Source of the DNA: Bromus sterilis
Lineage: Eukaryota; Streptophyta; Magnoliopsida; Poales; Poaceae
Direction: 5' to 3'
DNA: 64,000 bases
NCBI GenBank assembly: GCA_950022295.1
Contig: OX465599.1
Span: 288,631,501 to 288,695,500, forward strand
In this document: positions 1-12,161 of the stretch, piece after piece
Position numbering within the stretch: the stretch's first letter is position 1
Layout of the letters: each line of letters starts with the position of its first letter
The notes under the pieces: model-generated
Seen by the model: the letters and a program-made list of their open reading frames with translations, nothing else
Databases searched by the model: none
Told to the model about the DNA's origin: nothing
Program-made: the position numbers and the translations under genes

Positions 1-3000
1 ATGGTAAATGGCAAGCCTTGCCATAGACCATATTATACGGAGACATGCCCATGGGGTTTTTGTAAGCAGTTCTATACGCCCACAAAGCATCTCCTAACTT
101 CTTTGACCAGTCCTTTCTAGAATTGTTTACTGTTTTCTGCAAGATCAACTTGATCTCCCTATTGGTGAGCTCAACTTGTCCACTAGTTTGAGGGTGGTAC
201 GGTGATGCAATCCTATGATTGACATCGTACTTGGCTAGAGCTTTCCTAAAAGCTCCAAGCGTGAAGTGTGACCCTCCATCTGTCATGAGGTACCTTGGTA
301 CTCCAAACCTAGGAAAAATTACATCTTTGAGCATTTTCAAAGATGTCTTGTGATCAACACTCTCAGTGGGGATTGCTTCAACCCACTTGGTTAAATAATC
401 AACAGCAACTAAGATGTGTGTGTACTTGTGTGAAGGAGGAAAAGGACCCATAAAATCAAAACCCCAGCAATCGGAAGGTTCGATCACTAGTGAGTAATTC
501 ATAGGCATCTCATTTCTCCTGCTAATGTTACCAACTCTCTGACACTTATCACAAGATAGAACGTACCTTCGGGCGTCCTTAAAGAGAGTAGGCCAATAAA
601 AACCTGATTGTAAAACTTTATGTGCGGTTCTTTCACCGGCATGATGTCCTCCATAGGGACTATCGTGACATTGTCGAAGAATGTCTTGCTGCTCGTGCTC
701 CGGTATACACCTTCTTACGATCCCGTCCACACCTTCTTTATAAAGATGTGGATCATCCCAAAAGTAGTGCCTCAAATCCGTGAAGAATTTCTTTCTCTGC
801 TGAAATGTGAAACGTGGAGGCAAAAACTTTGCAACGATAAAATTAGCATAATCTGCAAACCAAGAGTCGGAATGAGATTGTACTTTTACAACAGCAAGCT
901 GTTCATCTGGGAAACTGTCGTTGACTGGAATAGGATCGTGCGGGATATCTTCCATCCTTGAAAGATTATCCGCCACCGGATTGTCTTCACCTTTTCTATC
1001 GACAATCTACAAATCAAATTCTTGAAGAAGGAGTACCCACCTAATGAGTCTTGGTTTGGCATCCTTTTTCTGCATAAGATACTTAATGGCAGCATGGTCA
1101 GTATGAATAATAACTTTAGAATCAACAATATACTGCCTAAACTTATCACAAGCGAACACCACTGCCAAGAATTCCCTCTCGGTAGTAGCATAATTCTTTT
1201 GAGCACTATCAAGTGTTTTGTTGGCATAGTGGATGACATTCAACTTCTTGTCAACCCTTGTCCTAAAACAACTCCAACAGCAAAATCACTAGCATCACAC
1301 ATAATTTTAAAGGGCAAATTCCAGTCAGGTGGTTGTACTATAGGAGCGGTTATCAAGGCTTTCTTAAGAACTTCAAAAGCTTCCTTACAATCTTCATCAA
1401 ATACAAAAGGGGCATACTTCTGGAGAATATTGGTAAGGGGTCTCGAGGTCTTAGAAAAGTCCTTGATAAATTTTCTATAGACAGACCTAGAAAACTACGA
1501 ATACCTTTAATGTCCCTTGGATAAGGCATCCTTTCAATAGCTTCAATTTTTTCCTTGTCCACTTCAATTCCCCTTTCGGAATACTTGTGTCCAAGTACTA
1601 TCCCTTCGTTAACCATAAAATGGCACTTCTCCCAATTGAGCACCAAATTTGTTTCTTCACATCTCTGCAAAACTTTATTAAGATTGTGGAGACAGTGGTC
1701 AAAGGATTTTCCATAGACGGAAAAGTCGTCCATGAAAACTTCTACAATCTCCTCACAGAAACCATGAAATATTGCAGACATACACCTCTGAAAAGTAGCA
1801 GGTGCATTACACAAACCGAAAGGCATACGCCTATAAGCATAAGTACCGTAAGGACACGTGAAAGTGGTCTTCTCTTGATCCGCGGTGTTGACGTGAATCT
1901 GGGAGAAGCCAGAGTACCCATCAAGATAGCAGAAGTGGGTGTTTTTAGACAACCTCTCTAGCATCCGATCAATAAAGGGCAAAGGATAGTGGTCCTTCCG
2001 GGTGGCCTTGTTTAACTTCCTGAAATCAATACACATTCTATATCCAATAATAGTCCTTTGAGGTATTAGTTCATTTTTATCATTAGGAACAACAGTCATA
2101 CCTCCTTTCTTAGGAACACAATGAACGGGACTCACCCACTTACTATCAGTTATAGGATAGATGATACCTGCGGCTAGAAGTTTGAGAACCTCCGTCCTAA
2201 CCACGTCCTTCATCTTTGGGTTCAATCGTCGTTGATGATCAACAACCGGTTTAGCATCGGGCTCGAGATTGATAGTATGTTGGCAAATGGATGGACTAAT
2301 ACCCTTGAGATCATCAAGAGTATAGCCAATAGCACCTCGGTGTCTGCGGAGTGTCTCCAATAATCGCTCTTCTTCGTACCCTAAAAAGTTAGAATTGATA
2401 ATAACAGGATATACTTTCTTTTTATCTAAATAAGCATACTTGAGCGTATCGGGTAGTGGTTTTAGGTCGAACACCGGGTCTTCTTTCGGTTGCGAGAGGA
2501 TTCCTAAAGGTTCAACCGGGAGGCTGTGCTTCAGGATGGGAGTTTGTCTTAAAAATATGTCTTCTAGTTCATCCCTCTCCTGCATATGTATATCATTCTC
2601 GTGGTCTTCCATAAATTGCTGCAAAGTGTCATTAGGAGGAATAGCAATGGAAGAAATTTCTTCAATAATTTTGTCATTACTTGACGGGTCAGGACCACGA
2701 GGCTGCTTAGAAAACTTAGAAAAATTAAATTCATACGGCTCACCGTTGAATTCAACAGAAACTTTACCTTTCTTGCAATCTATTATAGCTTCGCAAGTGC
2801 TGAGGAAGGGCCTACCAAAGATAAGAGGGAAAAAACTATCTTGCACTGAACCAAGTACAAGAAATCCTGTAGGATATTTTACCTTCCCGCAGAGTACTTC
2901 AACATCTCTTACAATCCCAATTGGAGAGATTGTTTGTTTATTTGCAAGATGGATAGTGACATCTATGTCCTCGATCTCACACGGCTGAATCTCGTGCATG

Positions 3001-4202
3001 ATCTCTTGATAAACTGTGAAGGGAATAGCGCTGACGCTAGATCCCAAATCACATAGCCCATAGTAATTATGATCTCCTATTTTGATAGATACAACTGGTG
3101 TACATGAAATTGGGCCTTTGTTCCTGGCTGTGACAATGTTAGTGGCAACAACACAAAAACTAATAGTGGATTCTTCGATATCACTGGTTACCAGATCCTT
3201 GACCATTACAACTTGAGGCTGGACCTTGATCATGTCCTCAGGTTCGTCAGTGGTCCTTCTATTCTTGTTTAGAATACCTGTAACAAAAGAGTGCTCCTTT
3301 ATCCTGGAGGGATAAGGAGGCTGTTCATACACAACTGCAGGTAAAACAGGATCAGTAACATTAATCTCAATTGGTGACTCCTTGAAAGGTTTATGATGTT
3401 GATTCTCCTTCTTCCTGGAAGAATCAATATGAGAAGCAAAGTCCTTGCAAAAGTCAACCATTAGCTGGGAATCAAGACCAATTTTAGAGAAAAAGGTATT
3501 AAAGTAATCAGTCTTCACATAACTCTCAATGTAGTCATGCTCATAGTTTATAGCGGGTTTAATACCTTTATCAATTTCCCAGTCTTCAGTGTTCTTCTGG
3601 ATCATTTCTATAAGATCCCATTTTTTTTCCATACTTCTGGTCTGGAATACCCCACTAGAGGAGGCATCCCACATCTCCTTGTCCTGACGAGAAAGCCTGG
3701 CATAAAAATTTGTAAGTATAATTTCCTTGGGGAGCTCATGGTTTGGGCATTTGAGCATCAGGGACTTCAGTCTCCCCCAAGCTTGAGCGATGCTCTCTCC
3801 GTCGCGAGACCAAAAGTTGTAGATGTAGTTCCTATCTTGGTGAATTTCACGAAGAGGATAAAACTTTGCATAAAAGAGAGACATAAGCTCTGGCCATTCA
3901 AGCAAATCAGAGTTATCGAGTAGCTTATACCAATCTGAAGCTTTATCTTTGAGTGATATGGAGAATAGTTTCTTCATGACGAAATACATCGTCACACCTG
4001 CAAGCTTAAATAAAGAACATAATTGTGATAAATATAGCAGGTGTTCTCCCGGATGTCCTTCTCCTGTATAACGATTAGCCAAGACATAATCAACAATACC
4101 AGATGGTATTTTATAGGGCACAATTTCAGTAGGGGTAGGAGTGACCACCACAGTCGTGGGGTGGCTCCTTACCAGCAACGAACCAACAGCAGAAGAGTCC
4201 AT
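1..4202 (-). pseudogene. Element A gag-pol polyprotein (frameshifted)
   Basis: Retrotransposon polyprotein. From the ATG at 4202 (MDSSAVG) there is a gag-like domain, a long spacer, an aspartic protease with CDLGSSVSAIP near residue 388, and an RT with FMDD near 1725. The frame stays open to 1353. Near 1478-1470, within the sequence that should follow SFLG, about 7 nt are missing and the frame shifts. RNase H (TEREFLAVVFACDKFRQY, then IHTDHAAIKYL) continues in another frame, and a further 1-nt loss sits near 1245. Integrase sequence reaches position 1, where the motif NPMGMSPYNMVYGKACHLP is readable. The longer open frame begins upstream at a non-ATG codon; I chose the ATG because element B's gag begins in the same way (MGSS). 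Not functional as it stands. Confidence 0.85.
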
Positions 4203-4268
4203 AAGGACTGAAAGTAACAACAGAAAATAAAAGTTCCCTTACCGGCTTCACTTACCAATTGCGCTACA

Positions 4269-4287
4269 CTCCCCGGCAACGGCGCCA
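4269..4287 (-). other. Element A primer binding site
   Basis: On the minus strand this reads TGGCGCCGTTGCCGGGGAG, the Asp-tRNA-type primer site typical of Athila elements. It lies about 11 bp inside the LTR edge, and B has the same sequence at the same place. Confidence 0.85.
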
Positions 4288-5317
4288 GAAAATCTCGTTG
4301 ATGGCGGAGAAGTTAATAGGTTTAGTTGGGTTGCCTTCCCTGTTAACCGCGCCAATAAACGATTCTTGATAACCCACAAGTCTAGGGGATCAATTGTAGC
4401 TTTTCAATAAATAAGAGTATCGATCCCACGAGGAGCAGAAGGTGTTGATAAGTGACACTGGATAAGGAAAGGGCTGCAAACACTCAAAGGTAAATATTTC
4501 GGGGTTTTTGGTTTAAGCAACAGAAAATTAAAAGACAGGCAAAGTAAACAGGGTAACTGAGGAGTAGCAAGTGGCCCAATCCTTTCACAAGGATAAGCCT
4601 AGGAACTAAACTTATAAAAGCTAAAGCGTTCTCGAGAAAACACGAGAGAGATAGTCAAGTCACTTTCACCATACTCCGCCAAGTAATACGTATCGTGTTG
4701 ATAAGTGTCGGTGGGTGGATCAATGCTAGTACACCTTCTAGACTAAGATAAGTGTACTCTTATGATTACACACCTTGCAAGCATCCGCAAATATGAGGTA
4801 GTAATTAAGGCATAAGCCTAACCACAGCATTACGATCAATGATCCATAACTCCCTTGTGCGAAAGTCTGCGAACTGGGGTTCAGGTTTCTGTCACTCTGG
4901 CAACCCACCATAAGCATCCTTTGTGCACAATGTATTCCTCTAGGCCCATGAAAGGTGAAGTGTTATGTGTTCGACTCACATAACACCACTAGAGAAATAA
5001 CAACACAACTTAAGTATCAAACAACACATAATACTTCAACATCATATGACTACTAACAACTAGAATTCTCCCATGTTCTCAAGAACTAAAGTAACTACTC
5101 ACAAGACATAAAAGAGATCATGATCAGAGGTGATAGATGGGTGATAAACAATCTGGACACAATGATATTTCTCCAACAAAACTCAATAAAATTCACCACA
5201 AAGTAGTAATCAACACCAACAGAGTAGAGAGGATGGATAGTACGGATTACAACACAAGTTGCAATTGTGAGATGAGATTGGATGGAGATGGAGATGGTGC
5301 TGATGTTGGCGCTAATG

Positions 5318-5373
5318 TTGATGATGATCTCGATGATGCCTGTGACGATGATGATGATGATGATGGCGACGAT
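5318..5373. repeat. (GAT)n microsatellite inside the A LTR
   Basis: Imperfect GAT/GAC trinucleotide repeat, purest at about 5346-5366. It produces poly-Asp on the plus strand and poly-His/Ile/Ser on the minus strand. Confidence 0.8.
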
Positions 5374-5507
5374 CTCCCCTTCCGGGAGGTGATCTCCCCG
5401 GCGGAATCTGTCCGCCGGAGATGGCTTTTCTCCTCTGTAGGTTTCCGCCCCGTGGCAGCGGCGAAACACAGAAACGACTCTTGTTTAGGGGTTTCCACCC
5501 CAGGGGG

Positions 5508-5517
5508 CTTATATAGG
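5508..5517 (-). promoter_or_regulatory. Putative TATA box of the A LTR
   Basis: CCTATATAAG on the minus strand, in the element's transcription direction, inside the LTR. Sequence match only; no transcription start can be shown. Confidence 0.45.
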
Positions 5518-5882
5518 CGAAATGGGGCACCGAGGGGGGCCACCATGCACCCAGGAGGGTGCCTGGCGCGGTCAGGAGGGGGGCCGCGCCAGGCACCCTT
5601 CTGGCTGCCTGGTGGATCCCCTCACCTCCTCCTTCAGTGATCCCCAGTCAATCTTCATAAAAATACCCCCCGTAAAATTTCATCGCATTTGGACTTGATC
5701 TAATTAAGCAACTTGGTATCCACTTTTTACCACTGAATTCTGGTTCTGCTGTTTCGGCACCGGAAAATTGTAAACTGTGTAAAATAAGCCAAAACAACAT
5801 AAGAATAATACTTTAAAGTGGAATATATCAATGAATAGGGTGAAATCACAATATAAAATAGTGATGCTTTTTGGACGTATCA

Positions 5883-7004
5883 GCATCTACCTACTAATCA
5901 TCCACTTTGAGATATCTATCCAGAACATCTCGCTGGTATTAAGTTGCGAATCCCACCCAAAGTGTAAACTCAAAGCAACAGACAACTGCATTAAAGAACT
6001 TTGTGTAAAGTAAACAATCCTTGGACCCGCAAGTACAAGCATCGTTGTTTTCCCCCTTGTGGCAACATCACATCCCCTAGACTCATGTTTCTGTCACTCA
6101 AGCTAGTCATCGGGGGGCATGAACCCACAATCATGCATAACGCTACCTCTTGGAGTCACTACCTACTACTTGGCCAAAGCAATAAACAGCAACGGAGAAC
6201 ATGCAAGAATTACTCAAGAACATAAATATAAAAGAGGAGAATCAAATATATTACTCAAACACAATCTGAACATGATCTCATAATCCATCGGATCCCAGCA
6301 AACTCAGCATAGCAACAGCAGAAATATTACATATGTGCCTCGATCATGTAGGGTAGCTCACGAGGTCTAACCCATGAAGAACAAAGAGGGGAGTAAAACA
6401 TCACATAGCTACTGATCATAGACCCATGGTCCAAGGTGGACTACTCACGGTTTATCCGGGAAGCATCCATGGTGGTGGAGAAGCTCCCGGAGGTGGTTCC
6501 TCCCTCCGGCAGGGTGCCGTGAAGAGATCTTCTGGTGCTCCCGATCTTGGAAGCGTGCCGGCGGCGGAACAGAGGAGAGATCGCGAAAAAGGGTTCCCGT
6601 CTCGGGGGTTTTGCGTCACGGGGAATAAATAGGCGAAGGTGGTCAGCCAGGGGGGGCACCAGGGGTCCAGGAGGCCCCCTGGAGCGGCCCCACCCTAGGG
6701 CGCGCCGGGAGGGCGCCTGGGGCCCTGGTGGGTCCCCTCTTGCCCCCCCCCCTTGGTGATTCCCGAAGCTTCCTGGACGCTGATTTTTTATTGGATTTTT
6801 CCCGAATTTTTGGAGCACTTTTAATATGGGGGAAACCTGAAATAGAAAAACAGCAGAAAACAGGAACTGGCATTGGGGTGCACTGAGTTAATAGGTTAGT
6901 CCAAATATGATCAAAAGTGTATGGAAGTTCATCAATATCATAGCAATATCACACAAAAGAGGCATGGAGCAAGCAGAAATTATAGATACGTTTTGGACGT
7001 ATCA
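5883..7004 (-). repeat. Element B 3' LTR, remainder to the right of the A insertion
   Basis: Aligns along its whole length with 12720-13836. The missing part (equivalent to 12161-12719) should lie left of element A, outside the window. It ends ...GGACGTATCA at 7004. A TATA-like sequence CCTATTTATTCC (minus strand, near 6622-6633) is also present in the other copy near 13459-13470. Confidence 0.88.
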
Positions 7005-7018
7005 ACATCCCCAAGCTT
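7005..7018 (-). other. Element B polypurine tract region
   Basis: On the minus strand AAGCTTGGGGATGT directly abuts the TGATACG start of the 3' LTR, the position expected for plus-strand priming. Confidence 0.7.
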
Positions 7019-9905
7019 AATTCCTGCTCGTCCTCGAGTAGGTAAATGATAACAGCATAATTTCTGTGGTGAAATGCTAACAACCATATAAGAACTTTTA
7101 AGTAAAGCAATCAAGGCATGTAATTCAATTCAAGTCATAACAGGAAAGAGTCTATATTTAGCATTGAAACAAGCAACATAAGAACATAAAGGTGCAAGAG
7201 CTCTCGCTGTCCATGACTCGAATGTCTCCAAATGGTGTTTGCGTGCAAGAAAGGGGATAGGGATATACGAGAAAAAAAAAATTGTGTTGAGAACTTAATC
7301 TACTAAAGTTTCACACTTGGGCTTCTTTGGAATCTTATCGTGACTCATCCCCAGACCACTAGACAGGTACAATTCAAAATGATCCACTCATTTTCGATAT
7401 TTTGAGCACTCATGCAATGGATGAGCGTAAGCAAGAAAGTTGACACTTAGGATGGAAAAGAGAGAATATGGTGGAGGAGGAAGACAAAAAGGTGTGAAAG
7501 GCTCACATCAATGAGGAAAATCATAGGCGAGAGAAAGCCAAATGATAGATATGATGTGAGGAGTAGGGATTGCCATGCAACGGATGCACATATGAGCTAA
7601 GGTAAGCTCTCCAATGGAACTAGTGGGGGTGCATCACACTTGCTTGCTCAAGAAGACCTAGAACTCATTTGAGGAGGCTCATCATTGTAATATACAAGCC
7701 AAGTTCTATAGTGTGAAGGTCCCCACCTAGCTATATGCATAAATGATAATCTCTATGGGGTACAAGATATAAGATGGAGTACGAGTGTGGATCTCTCAAA
7801 AGGAATAGTAGTGTGCCCCCTTCTCTCTTTTTTCTATTTTTTGTATTTTTTTGGTGGCCTCAATGGCTCTTTTTATTTCTCTCATTTGTCCTCTTTGGGA
7901 TCTTTTTATTTTGTCCACTTTGGGATCTTTTCCTCACTTTAGGGGCAAAACTCTATATATTAGAAGAAGTATAGAAGATTTTCACACTTTACAAAGTACT
8001 CAAATCATAAAGAAGACGTAACTATCATGATGTATGCAATGTATGCCTCTGCCAGTGTAGCAGGATATGCAATGATACTAGCGCTTCATGTAGAAATGAT
8101 TAGGGCAAGGCCCAACTAGCATGCGGCTCATCGATCAAGCAAGTAGCATGTATGACATGAAGATCAAGTCATGAGAAGGTGGATGTTGCATGGCAATGTA
8201 TCTCAGAAAGGCTATGGAAATGCCTTGATAGGTAGGTATGGTGGCTGTTTTGAGGAAGGATATAAGGAGGTTTATGATGACAGATCGTATCATGCCAAGG
8301 GTTTGGATGTACCGGTGAAGGTGGATGCCAACTCTCGGAGTGAGAAGAAAGCAATGCACGGCACAGGAGAGGCTAGAAAAATATGGGAAGGTGGAAGTGT
8401 CAACTTTCGAATACTCACATTAGTCCGAAGAACTCATGCACTTATTATCGGTAACTCTCAATCTAATAAGGAGGTTCCCAAAGAGACAAGTACCCCGAGG
8501 ACGAGTGTATGGGGGTTTGGTTATCCTCGCGCATCCTCGACTCATGGTACGTGAGTGTACTCTAATATTCGACCCCTCAAAAGAGTAGTGATCCATTTAG
8601 TAGCTAAAGTTCTCAACTAATTTTGTAAGTTTTGAAAATAAAGACGGATTACCCAAAATACGACATCTATCACTAATAGGCTAAAGCTCTTGACACCAAA
8701 AGTCCAAACATTACTCAAAACAATACCTCAAAACTATTGCAAGTTACTACTACAAAAGAATAGCAACCTCAATTACCTACTTCAAGTCAAGACACAAAAC
8801 TCAGTGCAACAGGCAAACTCTCTAAACAAGATAAACATGAAAACTCAAGAGAGTTCCAGCAACAAACTAAACAAAAGCTCTTTGAAAAGATAAGCATGAA
8901 AACTAAGAGCAAAACATGACAGTAGCTATGAAAAGATAAAGAACACACACAGCAAAGATAAGCATGAAAAGTCCTATGTTGTGTTCTAGATTTTGAAAGT
9001 GGAGCGTGTTTATCTCCCACACAAATAAAGTTGGGTTCTAACTTGTTATGAACAGCAAGCAAAGCTAAAGAACACTAAAAATAAAACCTAAGAGCGAGAC
9101 GCTCCAAGCATAGCACATAACGCATGAAGCGATAAAAATATAGTGAAACGAGAGACGAACTGATAATTGTTGATGGAGAAGGGGATGCACGGGGGCATCC
9201 CCAAGCTTAGACGCTTGAGTCTCCTTGAATATTTCTTGGGGGTGCACGGGGGCATCCCAAGGCTTGAGCGCTTGACACTCCTGAATCTTCTTTCATCATC
9301 TTCCCTCGCACACTTGAAAACTCCCTTCATACATAACTCATCATAATTTGATTAGCGAGGTTAGTACCCATAATAAAATATTTTTTCTCTACTAGAAATA
9401 AAGATATTCTTGAAGAGCTACTATTTCTCAAGATTTAAAAAAAATCAAAGAAAAAGCAAGCTTAAGGTTTGCAAAACGAAGAAAAGGAAATACATGACAG
9501 AATCTGTGAAAAACAGACCAGCAGGTAGTAAAGATTTTTTTAGGGATACTTCTGCAACTCAAATCAAAAAACTCAGAACATACAAAATTTCCGTAATTGT
9601 ATAGAGAACGTTGTGTAAACAATTCAGCTCAAAAGGATGAACTGGGATTTTTCCATGATTTTTGTAGTCACGAGGACAGAATTTGTTTTCTAGACAGCAT
9701 GTCACAACTTTCACTTCCCTTGTCATATGAGTTTATAAATGGCAAAAAGCTTGAAAAGTAAAGATACAATGATGTTTCTACAGTAGTAACAATCATCAAG
9801 GCCACTAAAAATAGAAGAAAAACAAAAAGTAAAACCTAAATTCGTTGCGGGCTGCCTCCCGAAAGCGCTTCTTTAAAGCCATTAGCTAGGCTTGATGCAA
9901 ATAGA
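7019..9905 (-). other. Element B non-coding internal region
   Basis: About 2.9 kb with no credible coding sequence. The open frame at 7774-7974 is a T-rich stretch giving a Phe/Leu-rich peptide without a family match. The region contains a tandem repeat related to the polypurine tract (9181-9300). Its length and position suggest it replaced pol or derives from the 3' untranslated region of the family. Confidence 0.6.
9181..9300. repeat. Tandem repeat of about 60 bp with polypurine-tract-like core
   Basis: Two adjacent units share CACGGGGGCATCCC, AAGCTT (AGGCTT in unit two) and GCGCTTGA/ACGCTTGA motifs. The core CATCCCCAAGCTTA is the same as the sequence beside the 3' LTR at 7005-7018. In each unit GGGGATGC and GCATCCCC (or close variants) can pair as a hairpin. 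Confidence 0.7.
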
Positions 9906-11922
9906 TCAAGTCTTTTCAAGAAAATAACTAGCCCGTGTGACGGACTCAAAAGGAAACTTAATCTTTTTCCTAGGGAAGTGTTCCATACCTTTCTTGAGAG
10001 GGAATTGGAATTTTATAATCCCTTCTTTCATATCAATAATAGCACCCGCGGTGCGAAGAAAAGGACGTCCCAAAATAATTGGACAAGAAGGTTCACATTC
10101 AATGTCCATAATAGTAAAATCAACGGGAACATAAATTGTCATTGACAATGATAAGAACATCATCTATCTTTCCCTAAGGTTTCTTTACGGAAGAATCGAC
10201 AATACGAACACCAAAAGAACAAGGATCAAAAGGTTTTAGTTCAAATATATCATACATTCTTTTGGGCATAACAGAGGTACTAGCTCCAACATCACATAAA
10301 GCATAGCAAGAAAAGCTATTCAACTTAATTTTAATCATAGGATCCCAACCATCTTCTAGCTTTCTAGGTATGGAGGATTCTACCCTAAGCTTCTCCTCCC
10401 TAGCTTTGATGAGAGCATTAGTGATATGCTCCGTGAAAGCAAGATTAAGTGTGCTAGTGTGGGGGTCTCTAGACATCTTGTGAAGGAAATGAATAACTTC
10501 AGAAGGGGTTCAATTATCAAAATCAAGGTCACTACTATCAAGTAAAGTGGTAGTGGTGTCCTTTAGGCTCACTTGTTTGGTAGCTTCTATAGTCATAGGA
10601 GTTTCTTCTTCTACGGTTGAGGTCATAGCATCACCATTAATAGGTCCTATGGGACTAGGGGTGCATTGGGTGCTAAGAGTTTGGATATCCTCAACCACTT
10701 GGATAGTAGCAACAATATGGTGTGTAGGGAGGATCTTAATTCTAACTTCTTCCTCCTTTTCTCTAGCCCATCTCTCTTTAAGTTAACCATCATCCTAATG
10801 TTTTCATTAATTTGCACGTGGATAGCATTCATAGGAGTGGCCTTCCTCTCCTCAAGAGGAGAAGTTCTAATTTTAAGCAATTCTACTTCATGGGCTAAAT
10901 TGTCTAACTTCGACGAGAGGTTATCTAATTTGTCTAGTTTTTCCTCTACACTCTTGTTGAAGGCTTTTTGGGTAGTGATAAAGTCTTTAAGCATACTCTC
11001 TAATTCAGAAGTGGAGTTTTTGGTGCTAGGATAAGTGTTGTTGTTCCCATAGTTGTTGGAGGGGAATGGTCTAGGATTGCTACCAAAGTTACTCCTATAA
11101 GCATTGTTGTTGAAGTTGTTTCTAGAGATAAAGTTCACATCTACTTGATCTTGAGAAACCAAAGAATTTGAAGGAACATCTTGAGGATCAATAGGAGATT
11201 GCTTGGTAAGTAGAGACATAATCAAGTCAACTTTTTCATTTAGGGAGGAGATTTCCTCGACAGAGTTTACCTTCCTACCTGTTGGACCTCTTTCGGTGTG
11301 CCATTGGTAATAGTTGATCATCATCTCATCGAGAAGTTTTGTCGCAGCACCAAGTGTAGTTGACATAAAGGTTCCTCCCACGGCCGAATCTAGCAAGTAC
11401 CGCGAGGTAAAGTTCAAGCCTCCATAAAAAGTTTGGATAACCATCCAAGTAGTCAAACCATGCGTAGGGCAATTCTTAACAAGAGATTTCATGCGTTCCC
11501 AAGCTTGGGCAACGTGTTCATTATCCAATTTCCTAAAATTCATAATAAAATTCCTTAATTGGATAATCTTAGCAGGGGGTAGAACTTCCCAATAAAAGCA
11601 TCCTTGCACTTATCCCAAGAGTCTATGCTATTCTTAGGCAAGCTTCATCTCTCAAGGAGAAAGGAAAAAGCTTAAGATTAACAATATCACCGTCTACTTC
11701 TTTGTACTTTTGCATATCACAAAGCTCAATAAAATTATTTAAATGCAAAGCAGCATCATCTCTAGCACCGGAGAATTGATCTTTCATAACAAGGTTCAGC
11801 AAAGCAGGTTTAATCTCATAAGAAGGTGCTGAAGTAGCAGGTGTGGCAATAGGAGTGCAGATAAAGTCACTGTTGTTGTGACTAGTAAAGTCACACAACT
11901 TGGTGTTCTCAGAGGAACCCAT
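9906..11922 (-). pseudogene. Element B gag and partial protease (frameshifted)
   Basis: Begins at the ATG at 11922 (MGSSENTKL). The gag core reads through FSLRDEA, after which a small deletion and frameshift occur near 11610-11640. It resumes with PPAKIIQLRNFIMNF and NEHVAQAWERMKSL, the Athila gag signature, and continues with Asn-rich and coiled, Leu/Lys-rich stretches to about 10647. Another frame change leads to 10698-10510 and then to the aspartic protease site CDVGASTSVMP (near 10290), with the end of the protease (ILGRPFLRTAGAIID) in a separate frame at 10163-9906. It stops there with no RT. At least three frame disruptions; not translatable as one protein. Confidence 0.82.
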
Positions 11923-12053
11923 AGTAGCAGCAAGCAAGATAACTATTTTTTTGATTTTTGATAAAAGACACTAAAGCAAAAACTGAAAGGTAAACTAACA
12001 AGACTAAAAATCAAAGATAAAAGATAGTGTGCAACTCCCCTATCTTGAACAGC

Positions 12054-12161
12054 GGAGTCCCCGGCAACGGCGCCAGAAATTGCTTTCTGGCTAGGGAGTT
12101 GACGGGACCAGTCTACTTGTTGTACCTTGGAGTCCCCGGCAACGGCGCCAGAAATTGCTTT
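12054..12161 (-). repeat. Duplicated primer binding site of element B
   Basis: A 33-bp sequence containing TGGCGCCGTTGCCGGGGA (minus strand) occurs at 12054-12086 and again at 12129-12161, 75 bp apart. Only the second copy abuts the LTR and is in the position to prime. The 42 bp between them is not repeated. Confidence 0.85.

Larger units (their letters stand above)
1..5882 (-). mobile_element. Element A: Athila-type Ty3/gypsy retrotransposon, 5' part, runs off the left edge
   Basis: Minus-strand LTR retrotransposon. Read in its own direction it has a 5' LTR (5882 to 4299), an Asp-tRNA-type primer site (4287 to 4269), then gag, protease, RT, RNase H and integrase, with the window edge falling inside integrase. 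The RT sequence (YLDGYSGFSQI, FMDDFSVYG) is typical of the Athila lineage; Sabrina/WHAM-like Triticeae families are the likely home, from memory. The LTR ends ...GTATCA and is followed directly by GCATC, which is continuous with B-LTR sequence seen uninterrupted at 12720. A is therefore inserted in B's 3' LTR, with GCATC the expected 5-bp TSD; the other copy lies outside the window. Confidence 0.88.
4299..5882 (-). repeat. Element A 5' LTR
   Basis: TG...CA-bounded LTR of about 1.58 kb. Its outer end (minus strand TGATACGTCC) matches the ends of both B LTRs. A TATA-like sequence on the minus strand (CTATATAAG, near 5508-5517) lies above a GC-rich stretch, suiting an LTR promoter. Part of the LTR carries a GAT-type microsatellite (about 5318-5373). 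ORFs read through this GC-rich or GAT-rich DNA are Asp- or His-rich by composition and are not supported as genes. Confidence 0.82.

Noticed and set aside
5137..5640. Asp-rich frame and opposite His-rich frame
   Set aside because: Both come from the GAT microsatellite in the A LTR.
7774..7974. Phe/Trp-rich small membrane-like protein
   Set aside because: T-rich non-coding part of element B; no homologue or gene signals seen.
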